Assembly: GCA_947500525.1 (NCBI GenBank)
Contig: CANMSH010000004.1
Span: 124,001 to 188,000 of the forward strand
Length of the DNA stretch: 64,000 nucleotides
Direction: 5' to 3'
Source: an uncultured Flavobacteriaceae bacterium
Lineage (GTDB): Bacteria; Bacteroidota; Bacteroidia; Flavobacteriales; Flavobacteriaceae
The notes under the pieces were generated by a model, which did not search any database, was not told the origin of the DNA, and saw only the letters and a list, made by a program, of their open reading frames with translations. The translations under genes were made by a program, and so were the position numbers. Below are positions 36,606-45,202 of the stretch, in pieces. The first letter of the stretch is position 1; every line of letters starts with the position of its first letter.

Positions 36606-37084
36606 TGATTTAGCTCTTTTAGCATCCAGACGCTACAAGAAAAATGTCCAGTATTACCTAAATGGCTCGTTAAGTGTTTAAATCCGTTTTTTCTATAAAT
36701 ATGTATTGCGGCTTCCAAGGCGCTAGCCGATTCTAAATAACATTGCTGATACTTGAAATCTTTGGCCGCTTGCATACATTTTTCAAAGAAGATTTGCCCA
36801 TACCCTTTTCCTCTAATTTTTGGATCAAAATACATTTTTTGAAGTTCGCAAATAGTTTCGTCCGATCCTTTGAGTTGTTTTATTCCGCCACCGCCAAATA
36901 CTTCACCATCAATTTCTAAAACATAATAAACCGCCCGTTCAATTTGGTAGGCGTCAAACATAGATAATGTTTCTTCATCTTCAAAAGCTGTTCCGGTCGT
37001 TGGAAGTCCAAATTCAATAAGCGCAGCTTTAATGATTTGTTCAATTTTCGAATTGTCTTTTGGTTGAATTTTTCTGATTATCAT
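36602..37084 (-). CDS. GNAT family N-acetyltransferase
   Basis: A 160-residue acetyltransferase. Strand beta-4 and the acetyl-CoA loop are in LQKMYFDPKIRGKGYGQIFF (R/Q-x-x-G-x-G/A type: RGKGYG), with the C-terminal AIHIYRKNGFKHL typical of GNAT enzymes. The acceptor is unknown. It sits upstream of and overlaps prmC, and is divergent from ribD with only 38 bases between start codons. Confidence 0.85.
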   Translation of the reverse strand: MIIRKIQPKDNSKIEQIIKAALIEFGLPTTGTAFEDEETLSMFDAYQIERAVYYVLEIDGEVFGGGGIKQLKGSDETICELQKMYFDPKIRGKGYGQIFFEKCMQAAKDFKYQQCYLESASALEAAIHIYRKNGFKHLTSHLGNTGHFSCSVWMLKELNQ

Positions 37085-37110
37085 GTACTTATTAACTAAA
37101 CTATAAACTG

Positions 37111-37118
37111 TATTTTTG
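37111..37118 (+). promoter_or_regulatory. -7 promoter box very close to ribD
   Basis: TATTTTTG matches TAnnTTTG exactly but ends only 4 bases before the GTG start of ribD at 37123. If used, transcription would begin at or inside the start codon, giving a leaderless message. Confidence 0.4.
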
Positions 37119-37122
37119 TGAC

Positions 37123-38172
37123 GTGAAGATACATGAAAAATATATAAAACGTTGTATAGAATTGGCTAAAAAGGGCTTGAAATCTGCTAGACCAAATCCA
37201 TCAGTAGGATGTGTGGTAGTTTATGAAAATACCATTTTAGGAGAGGGTTATACGAGTCCCTATGGAGGTAATCATGGAGAGGTAAATGCAATCAATGCTG
37301 TTGCTGATAAGAATCTTCTTAAAAAGGCTACCTTATATGTTAGTTTAGAGCCTTGCAATCATTTCGGTAAAACACCGCCTTGTAGTGATTTGATAGTGAA
37401 ACATGAGATTAAAAAGATTGTTATAGGATGTGTTGATCCGAATAGTAGCGTAGCTGGAGCGGGTATAGAAAAATTAAAGTCAAACGGATGTGAAGTAGTT
37501 GTAGGTATTCTTGAAGAGGAGTGTATCGCAGTAAACAAACGATTTTTTGCAACGCATACTAAAAATAGACCTTATGTTATTTTGAAATGGGCCGAGACAA
37601 AAGATGGATTTATTGATAGGGTTAGAAATGATGATGATCCGTTAACACCCAATTGGATCACTAAGACATATGCACGTCAATTAGTTCATAAATGGAGAGC
37701 AGAAGAAGATGCCATACTAGTTGGTACAAATACCGCCTTAAATGATAACCCGAAGCTTAATGTGAGAGATTGGTCTGGAGATAATCCTATTAGAATTGTA
37801 TTAGATAAGAGTCTTCGTATTCCAAGAACGCACCATATATATAATGGTAGTGTAAAAACAATTGTATTTTCTGAGTTGAAGGAAACATCTATAAATAATG
37901 TAAGTTTTGAGTTCATAGATTTTTCTGGAAATGTACCTACTCAAGTTTTATCCCTTTTATCTAATTATGGAATTCAATCTTTATTTATTGAAGGAGGGCA
38001 ACAAACATTACAGGGATTTATTGATGCTGATTTATGGGATGAAGCCAGGATATTTACGGGAGATGTTTATTTTAAAGAAGGCCTAAAAGCTCCAGTAATT
38101 GGTGGTAAGCAAATTCGAAGTGAATTTATCGAAAATGATGTTTTAAGAACTTTTTATAATCTCAAAACTTAA
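37123..38172 (+). CDS. ribD: bifunctional pyrimidine deaminase/reductase of riboflavin synthesis
   Basis: A 349-residue bifunctional enzyme. The deaminase domain (1-145) has zinc ligands His51 in HGEVNA (with Glu53 as proton shuttle) and Cys78 and Cys87 in EPCNHFGKTPPC. The reductase domain (from about 146) has RPYVILKWAETKDGFI and FIEGGQQTLQGFI. It carries out the second and third steps after GTP cyclohydrolase II. The start is GTG at 37123, which gives the usual MKIHEKYIKRCIELAKKG. The YigZ-like gene follows at a 1-base gap. Confidence 0.95.
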   Translation: MKIHEKYIKRCIELAKKGLKSARPNPSVGCVVVYENTILGEGYTSPYGGNHGEVNAINAVADKNLLKKATLYVSLEPCNHFGKTPPCSDLIVKHEIKKIVIGCVDPNSSVAGAGIEKLKSNGCEVVVGILEEECIAVNKRFFATHTKNRPYVILKWAETKDGFIDRVRNDDDPLTPNWITKTYARQLVHKWRAEEDAILVGTNTALNDNPKLNVRDWSGDNPIRIVLDKSLRIPRTHHIYNGSVKTIVFSELKETSINNVSFEFIDFSGNVPTQVLSLLSNYGIQSLFIEGGQQTLQGFIDADLWDEARIFTGDVYFKEGLKAPVIGGKQIRSEFIENDVLRTFYNLKT

Positions 38173-38173
38173 A

Positions 38174-38788
38174 TTGTTTAAAAAAGACACATACAATACA
38201 ATTGAGAAACCATCTCAGGAGGGCTTATTTAAAGATAGAGGAAGTAAATTTTTGGGATATGCTTTTCCTATTCAAAAGGAGGAGGAAGTAAAAAAAATAA
38301 TCCAACAGTTAAAAGAGGAGCATGTAAAAGCCCGGCATTGGTGTTATGCATGGCAATTAGGTGTCTATGAGCATGCGGTTACCTATCGTATAAATGATGA
38401 TGGAGAGCCAAATAATTCAGCGGGACAGCCTATTTATGGGCAAATACTATCTAAAAGTGTAACGAATATATTGGTAGTAGTAGTTCGATACTTTGGGGGC
38501 ACTAAACTAGGGGTAGGTGGTTTGATAAACGCTTATAAAAGTGCAGCTGAATTGACTTTAAGTGAAGCGAAAATTATTGAAAAAACGATAGATGTTAGAT
38601 TTAAATTGATCTTCGATTATGAATTTATGAATAAAGTAATGCGGATCATCAAAGAGCGTAAATTATCTATTGAATATCAAAAAATGGAAATGAACTGCGA
38701 GTTCGTAATTTTGGTAAGAGAAAGGGATGCTGTATCTATTGAAAAAGCATTTATAAATTTAAGGTGTTTGACAATCGAAAAAGTTTAA
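38174..38788 (+). CDS. YigZ/IMPACT family protein
   Basis: A 204-residue protein with the UPF0029 signature ARHWCYAWQLG, NDDGEPNNSAGQPI and VVVVRYFGGTKLGVGGL, and a C-terminal DUF1949-like domain. The start is TTG at 38174, 1 base after ribD; this gives the family-typical MFKKDTYNTIEKPSQEGLFK. Eukaryotic IMPACT proteins regulate translation; the bacterial role is not established. It converges with and overlaps the thioesterase gene by 4 bases. Confidence 0.88.
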   Translation: MFKKDTYNTIEKPSQEGLFKDRGSKFLGYAFPIQKEEEVKKIIQQLKEEHVKARHWCYAWQLGVYEHAVTYRINDDGEPNNSAGQPIYGQILSKSVTNILVVVVRYFGGTKLGVGGLINAYKSAAELTLSEAKIIEKTIDVRFKLIFDYEFMNKVMRIIKERKLSIEYQKMEMNCEFVILVRERDAVSIEKAFINLRCLTIEKV

Positions 38789-39192
38789 TTGAAAAGATTG
38801 TCTACTTTTTCCAAAATATATGACGGAGCTCGTGTAGGTTTATTTCTTTTCATATCGATAAAAACTAAACTGGTATATCCCTCAGTAAGCAGCTCATTTT
38901 TTTCGTTAAATAGTTCAAAATTAAACTCTATTCGAACCGAAGGTTTAGTGGTCAAAGTAGTCTTCAATGTCAATAAATCATCATATTTCCCAGGTTTTAG
39001 ATAATTTATGTTTAAATTTAGCACAGGCAACATAATACCAGACTCTTCCATGCGTTTATATGATGTGCCCAAGTTACGCAACCACTCAACTCTTCCCATT
39101 TCAAAATATTGGGCATAGTTACCATAGTATACGTAACCCATTTGGTCAGTTTCTCCGTATCTAACACGAAATTGAATAGTGTGTGTTTGCAT
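38785..39192 (-). CDS. 4HBT-family acyl-CoA thioesterase
   Basis: A 135-residue hot-dog-fold protein. RVRYGETDQMGYVYYGNYAQ holds the catalytic Asp and is the signature of 4-hydroxybenzoyl-CoA-type thioesterases (YbgC-like). It hydrolyses acyl-CoA thioesters; the chain is unknown. It is convergent to the YigZ-like gene, overlapping it by 4 bases, and divergent from dnaA. Confidence 0.87.
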   Translation of the reverse strand: MQTHTIQFRVRYGETDQMGYVYYGNYAQYFEMGRVEWLRNLGTSYKRMEESGIMLPVLNLNINYLKPGKYDDLLTLKTTLTTKPSVRIEFNFELFNEKNELLTEGYTSLVFIDMKRNKPTRAPSYILEKVDNLFN

Positions 39193-39272
39193 TATTTATT
39201 TTTTTAAGGCGCCAGAGTTTACGGAAAAAATAATTAATAATCAATAGAAAATTTATTTTTTTATAATGAATA

Positions 39273-39281
39273 TTATTCACA
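39273..39281 (+). promoter_or_regulatory. DnaA-box-like 9-mer upstream of dnaA
   Basis: TTATTCACA matches the consensus TTATNCACA and lies 87 bases before the dnaA start. It may allow autoregulation of dnaA. It is a single site with no cluster of boxes, so it does not by itself mark oriC. Confidence 0.4.
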
Positions 39282-39367
39282 TTTTTGTAACACCAAAGAA
39301 GGAGTTAGTATTTCCCCTAATTCTTGAAGTAAATACGTTAACCGAACATAAAAACTAGACCTCAATA

Positions 39368-40795
39368 ATGACTAAAACTGCAACTACAGTTTGGAATAAT
39401 TGCCTGTCTTTTATCAAAGACAATATAAAACCTCAAGCATATAAAACATGGTTTGAGCCAATCAAACCCATAAAAGTAACTGGAGAAGCTTTGACCATTC
39501 AAGTGCCGAGTAAGTTCTTTTATGAATGGTTAGAAGAGCATTATATCAAGTTGTTACGTGTAGCTTTGGTAAGAGAATTGGGAGAGGATGCGAAACTTAT
39601 TTATGATGTGCGTATGGAAAACGCATATAGTAGTAAGAATCCTCATACTGTCAAGATACCAAGTTCAAATAGAAAGCCATTTAACTCTCAGGGAGTTACG
39701 GTTCCGTTAGAATTGGATAAAAGAGAATTAAGAAATCCATTTATAATACCGGGAATTCAAAAGGTGAAAATTGAATCTCAATTGAACCCTAATTATAATT
39801 TTGAAAGTTTTGTTGAAGGAGATGCAAACAGATTGGCCCGATCAGCGGGTATGGCAGTTGCGAATAAACCTGGAGGCACTTCTTTTAATCCGTTATTGAT
39901 TTATGGAGGTGTAGGTTTAGGTAAAACGCATTTGTCTCATGCTATAGGCGTTGATATTAAAGACAAGTATCCTGAAAAAACGGTGCTATATATTTCTGCA
40001 GAAAAATTCACACAACAATATATTGATTCTGTAAAGAGCAACACAAGAAACGATTTTATTCATTTCTATCAGATGATCGATGTACTTATTATTGATGATG
40101 TGCAATTTTTATCTGGAAAATCAGGTACCCAAGATGTTTTCTTTCATATTTTTAATCATTTACACCAAAACGGTAAGCAGGTAATCTTAACATCAGATAA
40201 GGCGCCTGTAGACATGCAAGATATTGAACAACGATTGTTGTCTCGTTTTAAATGGGGACTTTCGGCTGAATTACAATCACCAGATTATGAAACACGTATT
40301 TCGATCTTACAACGTAAGTTATTTAGAGATGGTGTCGAAATGCCAGAAGAAATTGTAGAATATATTGCGAAAAACATCAAAACAAACGTTCGAGAGTTAG
40401 AAGGAGTTTTGATTTCTATGATTGCACAGGCATCCTTTAATAGAAAAGAGTTTACACTTTCGCTAACAAAGCAAATAGTAGATAAGTTTGTTAAAAATAC
40501 CAAGCGAGAAGTTTCGATTGACTACATTCAAAAAGTAGTATCAAAATATTTCGAAATGGATGTAACTACATTGCAGTCGAAAACAAGAAAGCGTCATATT
40601 GTTCAGGCACGCCAGTTGGCTATGTACTTTGCGAAAAAGATGACAAAAGCATCTTTAGCTAGTATAGGTTCTCAAATTGGAAGTCGTGATCATGCTACTG
40701 TTCTTCATGCCTGTAAAACGGTCGATAATTTAACCGAAACTGATAAACAGTTCAGAAAATACGTTGACGACATTACGAAAAAACTATCTTTTTAA
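39368..40795 (+). CDS. dnaA: chromosomal replication initiator DnaA
   Basis: A 475-residue AAA+ protein. Domain I covers about 1-90, a linker 90-135, and domain III has Walker A YGGVGLGKTH (179-188) and Walker B VLIIDDVQFL. Domain IV ends with the DNA-binding signature ASIGSQIGSRDHATVLHAC. It binds DnaA boxes at oriC and opens the origin. Ten bases separate it from the tyrosine phosphatase gene downstream. No dnaN or recF follows, unlike in many other phyla. Confidence 0.98.
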   Translation: MTKTATTVWNNCLSFIKDNIKPQAYKTWFEPIKPIKVTGEALTIQVPSKFFYEWLEEHYIKLLRVALVRELGEDAKLIYDVRMENAYSSKNPHTVKIPSSNRKPFNSQGVTVPLELDKRELRNPFIIPGIQKVKIESQLNPNYNFESFVEGDANRLARSAGMAVANKPGGTSFNPLLIYGGVGLGKTHLSHAIGVDIKDKYPEKTVLYISAEKFTQQYIDSVKSNTRNDFIHFYQMIDVLIIDDVQFLSGKSGTQDVFFHIFNHLHQNGKQVILTSDKAPVDMQDIEQRLLSRFKWGLSAELQSPDYETRISILQRKLFRDGVEMPEEIVEYIAKNIKTNVRELEGVLISMIAQASFNRKEFTLSLTKQIVDKFVKNTKREVSIDYIQKVVSKYFEMDVTTLQSKTRKRHIVQARQLAMYFAKKMTKASLASIGSQIGSRDHATVLHACKTVDNLTETDKQFRKYVDDITKKLSF

Positions 40796-40804
40796 AGTTA
40801 AGAA

Positions 40805-41260
40805 ATGACACGTATCTTAATGGTTTGTTTAGGTAATATCTGCCGCTCACCGTTAGCAGAAGGTATTCTAAAGTCTAAAGTAGATTCCTCACTTGTTTTT
40901 GTAGATTCAGCCGGGACAGGAAATTATCATGTCGGCGGTTTGCCAGATCAACGTTCTATTGATGTAGCGAAAAAATATGCCATAGATATTACCGATCAAC
41001 GTTGCCGTCAGTTTTCTGTGAAAGATTTTGATGATTTCGATTTAATTTATGTAATGGATAATTCAAATCGACGTAATGTGTTGAATTTGGCTAGAAATGA
41101 TCAAGACAAGAATAAGGTCAAGATGATTTTAAACGAATTATTTCCTAATGAAAATGTTGATGTACCAGATCCATATACAGGAGGGTTAAATGGATTTGAG
41201 CAGGTGTATCAAATGTTGGATAAGGCATGTGTCATAGTCGCTCAAAACTTACGTTTATAA
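40805..41260 (+). CDS. low-molecular-weight protein tyrosine phosphatase
   Basis: A 151-residue protein with the P-loop VCLGNICRSP (C-x5-R-S, catalytic Cys about residue 8) at the N-terminus and DPYTGG near the C-terminus, holding the general-acid Asp. It dephosphorylates phosphotyrosine in proteins; in some bacteria it partners with BY-kinases in polysaccharide export. It follows dnaA by 9 bases, likely sharing a transcript. Confidence 0.93.
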   Translation: MTRILMVCLGNICRSPLAEGILKSKVDSSLVFVDSAGTGNYHVGGLPDQRSIDVAKKYAIDITDQRCRQFSVKDFDDFDLIYVMDNSNRRNVLNLARNDQDKNKVKMILNELFPNENVDVPDPYTGGLNGFEQVYQMLDKACVIVAQNLRL

Positions 41261-41330
41261 GCTGCTGATTTACAGTTGGATTATTTTTTGTAAATTAGTA
41301 CCACCTACAGGCCTCATATTAAATATAGGC

Positions 41331-42740
41331 ATGAAAAATCTTCTATTTGTACTACTAATTTTATTTTGTGTTGGCGAAATTTATGCTCAACCATCTATTT
41401 CTATTGAATCTTTTGCGACTGGTTTGAACAAACCGGTGAATATAAAACATGCGGGTGACACGAGGTTGTTTGTTGTAGAGCAAGATGGTTTTATTCAGAT
41501 TTTAAATGCTGATGGTTCTATAAAAACAACCCCTTTTTTAGATATAGAGAGTCAAGTTGGTGGTAGTGGAACAATCGGTGATGAACGCGGTTTTTTAGGA
41601 TTGGCTTTTCATCCGAATTATATGACGAATGGATTTTTTTATGTGAATTATATTAATACTTCGGGAGATACAGTTATTTCGAGATTTTCAGTAAGTAGCA
41701 CTAATGTAGATATAGCAGATGCTGGTTCTGAACAAATCTTAATGACAATTATGCAACCTGTTAGTAATCATAATGGCGGTGATATGGCATTTGGTAGTGA
41801 TGGTATGCTATACATAAGTTCGGGTGATGGTGGAGGAAGTGGTGATCCAACAGATAAAGGGCAGGACCTGAGCTCATTATTAGGCAAAATTTTACGAATT
41901 GATGTAGATAATACCAGCGGAGGTAATAATTATGCGATCCCATCAGATAATCCATTCATTACAGATGCAAATGCGCTTGATGAAATTTGGGCTTATGGCG
42001 TACGAAATCCTTGGAAGTTCTCTTTTGATAGACAAACGAATGATATTTGGATTGCCGATGTAGGTCAAGGTGGTTTTGAAGAAATTAATATGATGCCCTC
42101 AACAATGGCAGGTTTGAACTACGGATGGCGATGCTATGAGGGTAATAATCCGTTCAATACAGGTGGATGTGCCAATATGAATACGATGACTTTTCCGATA
42201 GCTACGTTAGCACATAGTAGCACATCGTTTTGTTCAATTACTGGAGGATATAGGTATCGGGGTACACAATACCCGGCATTTACTGGTTTGTATTTTTTTG
42301 CTGACTACTGTAGTAATGAAATAGGTGTACTTGAAGAAAATGGATCAAACTGGAACATGACATTGACGCCACCGTTTAATGGTAATAGCTGGGTAGCTTT
42401 CGGAGAAGATGTTGCAGGAGAACTTTATATTGCAGGTATAAATTCTAGCACTATTTATAAAATTAAAGATGCTACTCTTAGCACTGACAGTGCTAATCTT
42501 TCTAACTTTAAAATGTTTCCTAACCCAGCGAGTGAAGCGTTAAATTTAGAGTTTCAAGAAACAATGTTTCCCGAGGTTATTACATTTTATGACATTCAAG
42601 GACGAATCGTAAAGCGAGTTGATAATTTTTCAAGTAATGCAGTAACGATTTCAACAAGTAATCTAAGAAAAGGTTTTTATATGGTTGAAATTTTAGGAAG
42701 TACAGGAGAAAAGGCTACTAAAAAATTAGTGTTAAATTAG
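41331..42740 (+). CDS. PQQ-type soluble sugar dehydrogenase with T9SS sorting domain
   Basis: A 469-residue secreted protein. A signal peptide ends at IYAQ. A six-bladed beta-propeller of the glucose/sorbosone dehydrogenase family follows (DERGFLGLAFHP, HNGGDMAFGSDGMLYISSGDGG, EIWAYGVRNPWKFSFD). The last about 75 residues (FKMFPNPASEALNLEF ... GFYMVEILGSTGEKATKKLVLN) form a type A C-terminal sorting domain for type IX secretion. It probably oxidises sugars at the cell surface with a PQQ cofactor; PQQ synthesis genes are not in the window. Confidence 0.88.
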   Translation: MKNLLFVLLILFCVGEIYAQPSISIESFATGLNKPVNIKHAGDTRLFVVEQDGFIQILNADGSIKTTPFLDIESQVGGSGTIGDERGFLGLAFHPNYMTNGFFYVNYINTSGDTVISRFSVSSTNVDIADAGSEQILMTIMQPVSNHNGGDMAFGSDGMLYISSGDGGGSGDPTDKGQDLSSLLGKILRIDVDNTSGGNNYAIPSDNPFITDANALDEIWAYGVRNPWKFSFDRQTNDIWIADVGQGGFEEINMMPSTMAGLNYGWRCYEGNNPFNTGGCANMNTMTFPIATLAHSSTSFCSITGGYRYRGTQYPAFTGLYFFADYCSNEIGVLEENGSNWNMTLTPPFNGNSWVAFGEDVAGELYIAGINSSTIYKIKDATLSTDSANLSNFKMFPNPASEALNLEFQETMFPEVITFYDIQGRIVKRVDNFSSNAVTISTSNLRKGFYMVEILGSTGEKATKKLVLN

Positions 42741-42766
42741 CCTTTTAATTTGTACTAAATTTTAAT

Positions 42767-43480
42767 ATGTCATCTACCGGAAAGCTTTATTTAATTCCTA
42801 CAACTCTTGGCGATAATGAACCATTAGAAGTATTGCCACTGTCGGTAAAACAAGTTATTGAAAAAACATCAAATTTTATCGTAGAGAACGAGAAGTCGGC
42901 AAGGAGATTTATTAAGAAAATCACGCCACGTAAGTCTCAACCCAGCCTTCAAATATTTAAGTTAGACAAATTTACGAATGAAATTGAAGTGCAACATTAT
43001 TTAGATGCATGCGAGAGAGGTAAGAACGTTGGATTGTTATCTGAAGCTGGAGTACCAGCTGTGGCCGATCCAGGAGCACTTGTTGTGCAATTAGCGCATC
43101 GTAAAAATATTAGAGTCGTGCCGTTGGTTGGACCATCTTCTATTATTATGGCCTTGATGAGCTCAGGGATGAATGGTCAAAATTTCGCATTTAACGGGTA
43201 TTTGCCCATTGATAAAGCAGAGAGAAAGCGAAAAATAAAGCAGTTAGAAAAATTATCTTTTGAAAAAAGTCAATCGCAAATTTTTATAGAAACGCCTTAT
43301 AGAAATGAGAAAATGTTTGCCGATCTGTTGCAAACATTAACAGCAGACACTCAACTTTGCATCGCAGCAGATATTACATTACCTACTGAATATATACGAA
43401 CTCTCTCAGTAAAAGAATGGAAGTTCGCAAAACCAGATTTGCACAAAAAACCAGCTATTTTTATAGTTTATAAGCAATAA
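42767..43480 (+). CDS. SAM-dependent methyltransferase, RsmI/tetrapyrrole-methylase family
   Basis: A 237-residue protein with the tetrapyrrole-methylase fold: GKLYLIPTTLGDN at the N-terminus, LLSEAGVPAVADPGALVV and VPLVGPSSIIMALMSSGMNG. This is the RsmI-like pattern (16S rRNA C1402 2'-O-methylation), but the protein is shorter than RsmI of many bacteria and the opening PTTLGDN differs from the usual PTPIGN, so it may be a related subfamily. A bidirectional terminator follows immediately. Confidence 0.83.
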   Translation: MSSTGKLYLIPTTLGDNEPLEVLPLSVKQVIEKTSNFIVENEKSARRFIKKITPRKSQPSLQIFKLDKFTNEIEVQHYLDACERGKNVGLLSEAGVPAVADPGALVVQLAHRKNIRVVPLVGPSSIIMALMSSGMNGQNFAFNGYLPIDKAERKRKIKQLEKLSFEKSQSQIFIETPYRNEKMFADLLQTLTADTQLCIAADITLPTEYIRTLSVKEWKFAKPDLHKKPAIFIVYKQ

Positions 43481-43510
43481 AAAATCCCCAATGCAAATTG
43501 GGGATTTTTA
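43479..43510. terminator. bidirectional terminator
   Basis: A stem of 11-13 bp (AAAATCCCCAA with TTGGGGATTTT) with a short loop, flanked by A- and T-runs, between the convergent RsmI-like and lysozyme-like genes; it begins in the stop codon of the former. Confidence 0.87.
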
Positions 43511-43529
43511 GTAATCAGTTATAACCAAT

Positions 43530-44159
43530 TTATAATCGAGGTCTTTTGTTTGCTTCTACGATAGAAGTGTCATAACCTGCAAACTTGCGCATGTAACTTT
43601 CTATTGTGGTACCATAAGCATCACTAAATTGAAATTCACCATTACTGCGTAAGTACTTTTTTACACTTCCGGCGCCAGCCAAATGAGCAGCTGCTAATAT
43701 GCCAGATTCTGTAATTCTAATTCCATTAATCCTTTTACCAACACTACGTTTAATGTCTCTGATAAGAATCCACTTGTTGACAGCGCACAAGGCGGCAAAA
43801 GCATTCTCTTGTAATTCAGCATCTTTCAAAAATAAAGCAGTATCGTAAATTTTGAATCGCTTTAAGGTAGATTTTCCAAACTGATATTTCCCTAGATAAC
43901 CTAAGGTATTAATCCGATTGTACTTTCCTTGAGATTCTTTAAATCCAACAGCTTCTTTAAAACCTAAAAAAGAGTTACCAATGAAGGGTCTTAAAAAATC
44001 TGTATCAGTCTCAATTACTGCAATGGGGTTTACTGTTGTAATTGCATTTTCGTTTGGTACATTGTACACTACTGTCACTTTTTTCCAACTAGAAAAACCA
44101 GTCGTAATAAAGTACATGACAGAAATAATACAAAGCACTTTAAATAGTTTCTTTTTCAT
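43530..44159 (-). CDS. lysozyme/transglycosylase-like exported protein
   Basis: A 209-residue protein with a basic-hydrophobic N-terminus (MKKKLFKVLCIISVMYFITT) acting as signal or anchor. The body has FKEAVGFKESQGKYNRINTLGYLGKYQFG, with a Glu-Ser pair and the G-x-Y-Q-F-G pattern of lytic transglycosylases, and ESGILAAAHLAGAGSV. I infer peptidoglycan cleavage by Glu in the KESQG motif. ATG 44159 is chosen because the ten codons upstream (to 44189) add a hydrophilic stretch before the signal. It sits 117 bases downstream of a same-strand group with mltG. Confidence 0.68.
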   Translation of the reverse strand: MKKKLFKVLCIISVMYFITTGFSSWKKVTVVYNVPNENAITTVNPIAVIETDTDFLRPFIGNSFLGFKEAVGFKESQGKYNRINTLGYLGKYQFGKSTLKRFKIYDTALFLKDAELQENAFAALCAVNKWILIRDIKRSVGKRINGIRITESGILAAAHLAGAGSVKKYLRSNGEFQFSDAYGTTIESYMRKFAGYDTSIVEANKRPRL

Positions 44160-44276
44160 TTTGTGTAATTTAATAAGTGAGTCAGTCACTCATTTAATTT
44201 CAGCGTGCAAATGTATAATATTAATGCAAATTTACAAAAAAAATAACATTTTATTAACTTACTGTAATTCAGCACT

Positions 44277-45200
44277 TTAAAAGTAAAGTATATGAAATTT
44301 GACCTTTTTGTTCGTGTTGAATTCGACCGTAGGAGCAGGAATTTTTATAAAATTTATAGCAGAAAAGAGGGTTTTTAGAAATTTTGAACGGGTTTTTATT
44401 TTGCTAAGGTCTAGATCAAGACTTAGATAGAATTGCCGGTATCTTTTATCTACAAAGTTATCAACATCAGTAAAAGTACCTCTATTTCCAGAGAGCATAC
44501 CTTCACCACCATAACCTACAGCAACGTTGAGCCATTTAGGAATTTTACTTTTTTTATGAAATGACCATAAGTTGGCAGATAGCCAGTAGGTTTGACCATT
44601 ATAATCTTTAACGGTTTGTTGCAAAAAATTCTCGCCGAGTAATTCTGGTCGTATGGAGGCATATTTAGTGGTATGGAAAGAATATTTTAAATTAATACGT
44701 TGTTCATCCCATAGTAACTCTTGTCCAATTAATAAACCAGTACCCGCAGCATTTGCCATAAAATCTCCCATAGAAAAACCCCATTCTTCAGAATAACCAT
44801 CCAAAATTTCTACACCGGTTAAGAAAACAAATCCAAGAGTGGCACCATAAAGCAATTGATTTTTTTTACTTTCTCCTGCCCAATCCAAGGCTTGCATTCC
44901 AATTTTTCCAATATGATATGAAGAAAGTACATGACCAACTTTATCTAGTTGTAACCATTCTTTGTTATCGTTAACGGTTTGAAAGGAAGTTCTAGGAAAA
45001 TCGGCATACCAAAGTTGGTTTAAGCCAATTAAAGTGACGGCTGCCGCAGAAGCTTCTGCGATATAAACCGCATTTCTACGCTTTTTGTTTAGCGTATCTG
45101 ATTTTTTTAAAAAACTAGCGTTATCTTGAGCAGAGAGGGAGGCTGGTATCAAAAGAATAAAAACTAGCAAACCTTTCAACCACCCTTTTTTAGAGAACAT
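44277..45200 (-). CDS. DUF2279-like exported protein
   Basis: A 307-residue protein with a signal peptide (ending SLSAQ), then LQLDKVGHVLSSYHIGKIG and DFMANAAGTGLLIGQ, which resemble DUF2279 (YfiM-type) proteins, and a C-terminal part with strands such as LNVAVGYGGEGMLSG that suggest membrane-associated beta structure. Function unknown. It begins 2 bases after the mltG stop, so it is probably in the mltG operon. Confidence 0.75.
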   Translation of the reverse strand: MFSKKGWLKGLLVFILLIPASLSAQDNASFLKKSDTLNKKRRNAVYIAEASAAAVTLIGLNQLWYADFPRTSFQTVNDNKEWLQLDKVGHVLSSYHIGKIGMQALDWAGESKKNQLLYGATLGFVFLTGVEILDGYSEEWGFSMGDFMANAAGTGLLIGQELLWDEQRINLKYSFHTTKYASIRPELLGENFLQQTVKDYNGQTYWLSANLWSFHKKSKIPKWLNVAVGYGGEGMLSGNRGTFTDVDNFVDKRYRQFYLSLDLDLSKIKTRSKFLKTLFSAINFIKIPAPTVEFNTNKKVKFHILYF

Positions 45201-45202
45201 AC

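Noticed and set aside
39193..39367. Replication origin beside dnaA
   Set aside because: Only one DnaA-box-like 9-mer and no clear unwinding element or repeat array is visible.
43981..44280. Plus-strand open frame of 99 codons
   Set aside because: It lies mostly antisense to the lysozyme-like gene and its leader and has no family features.
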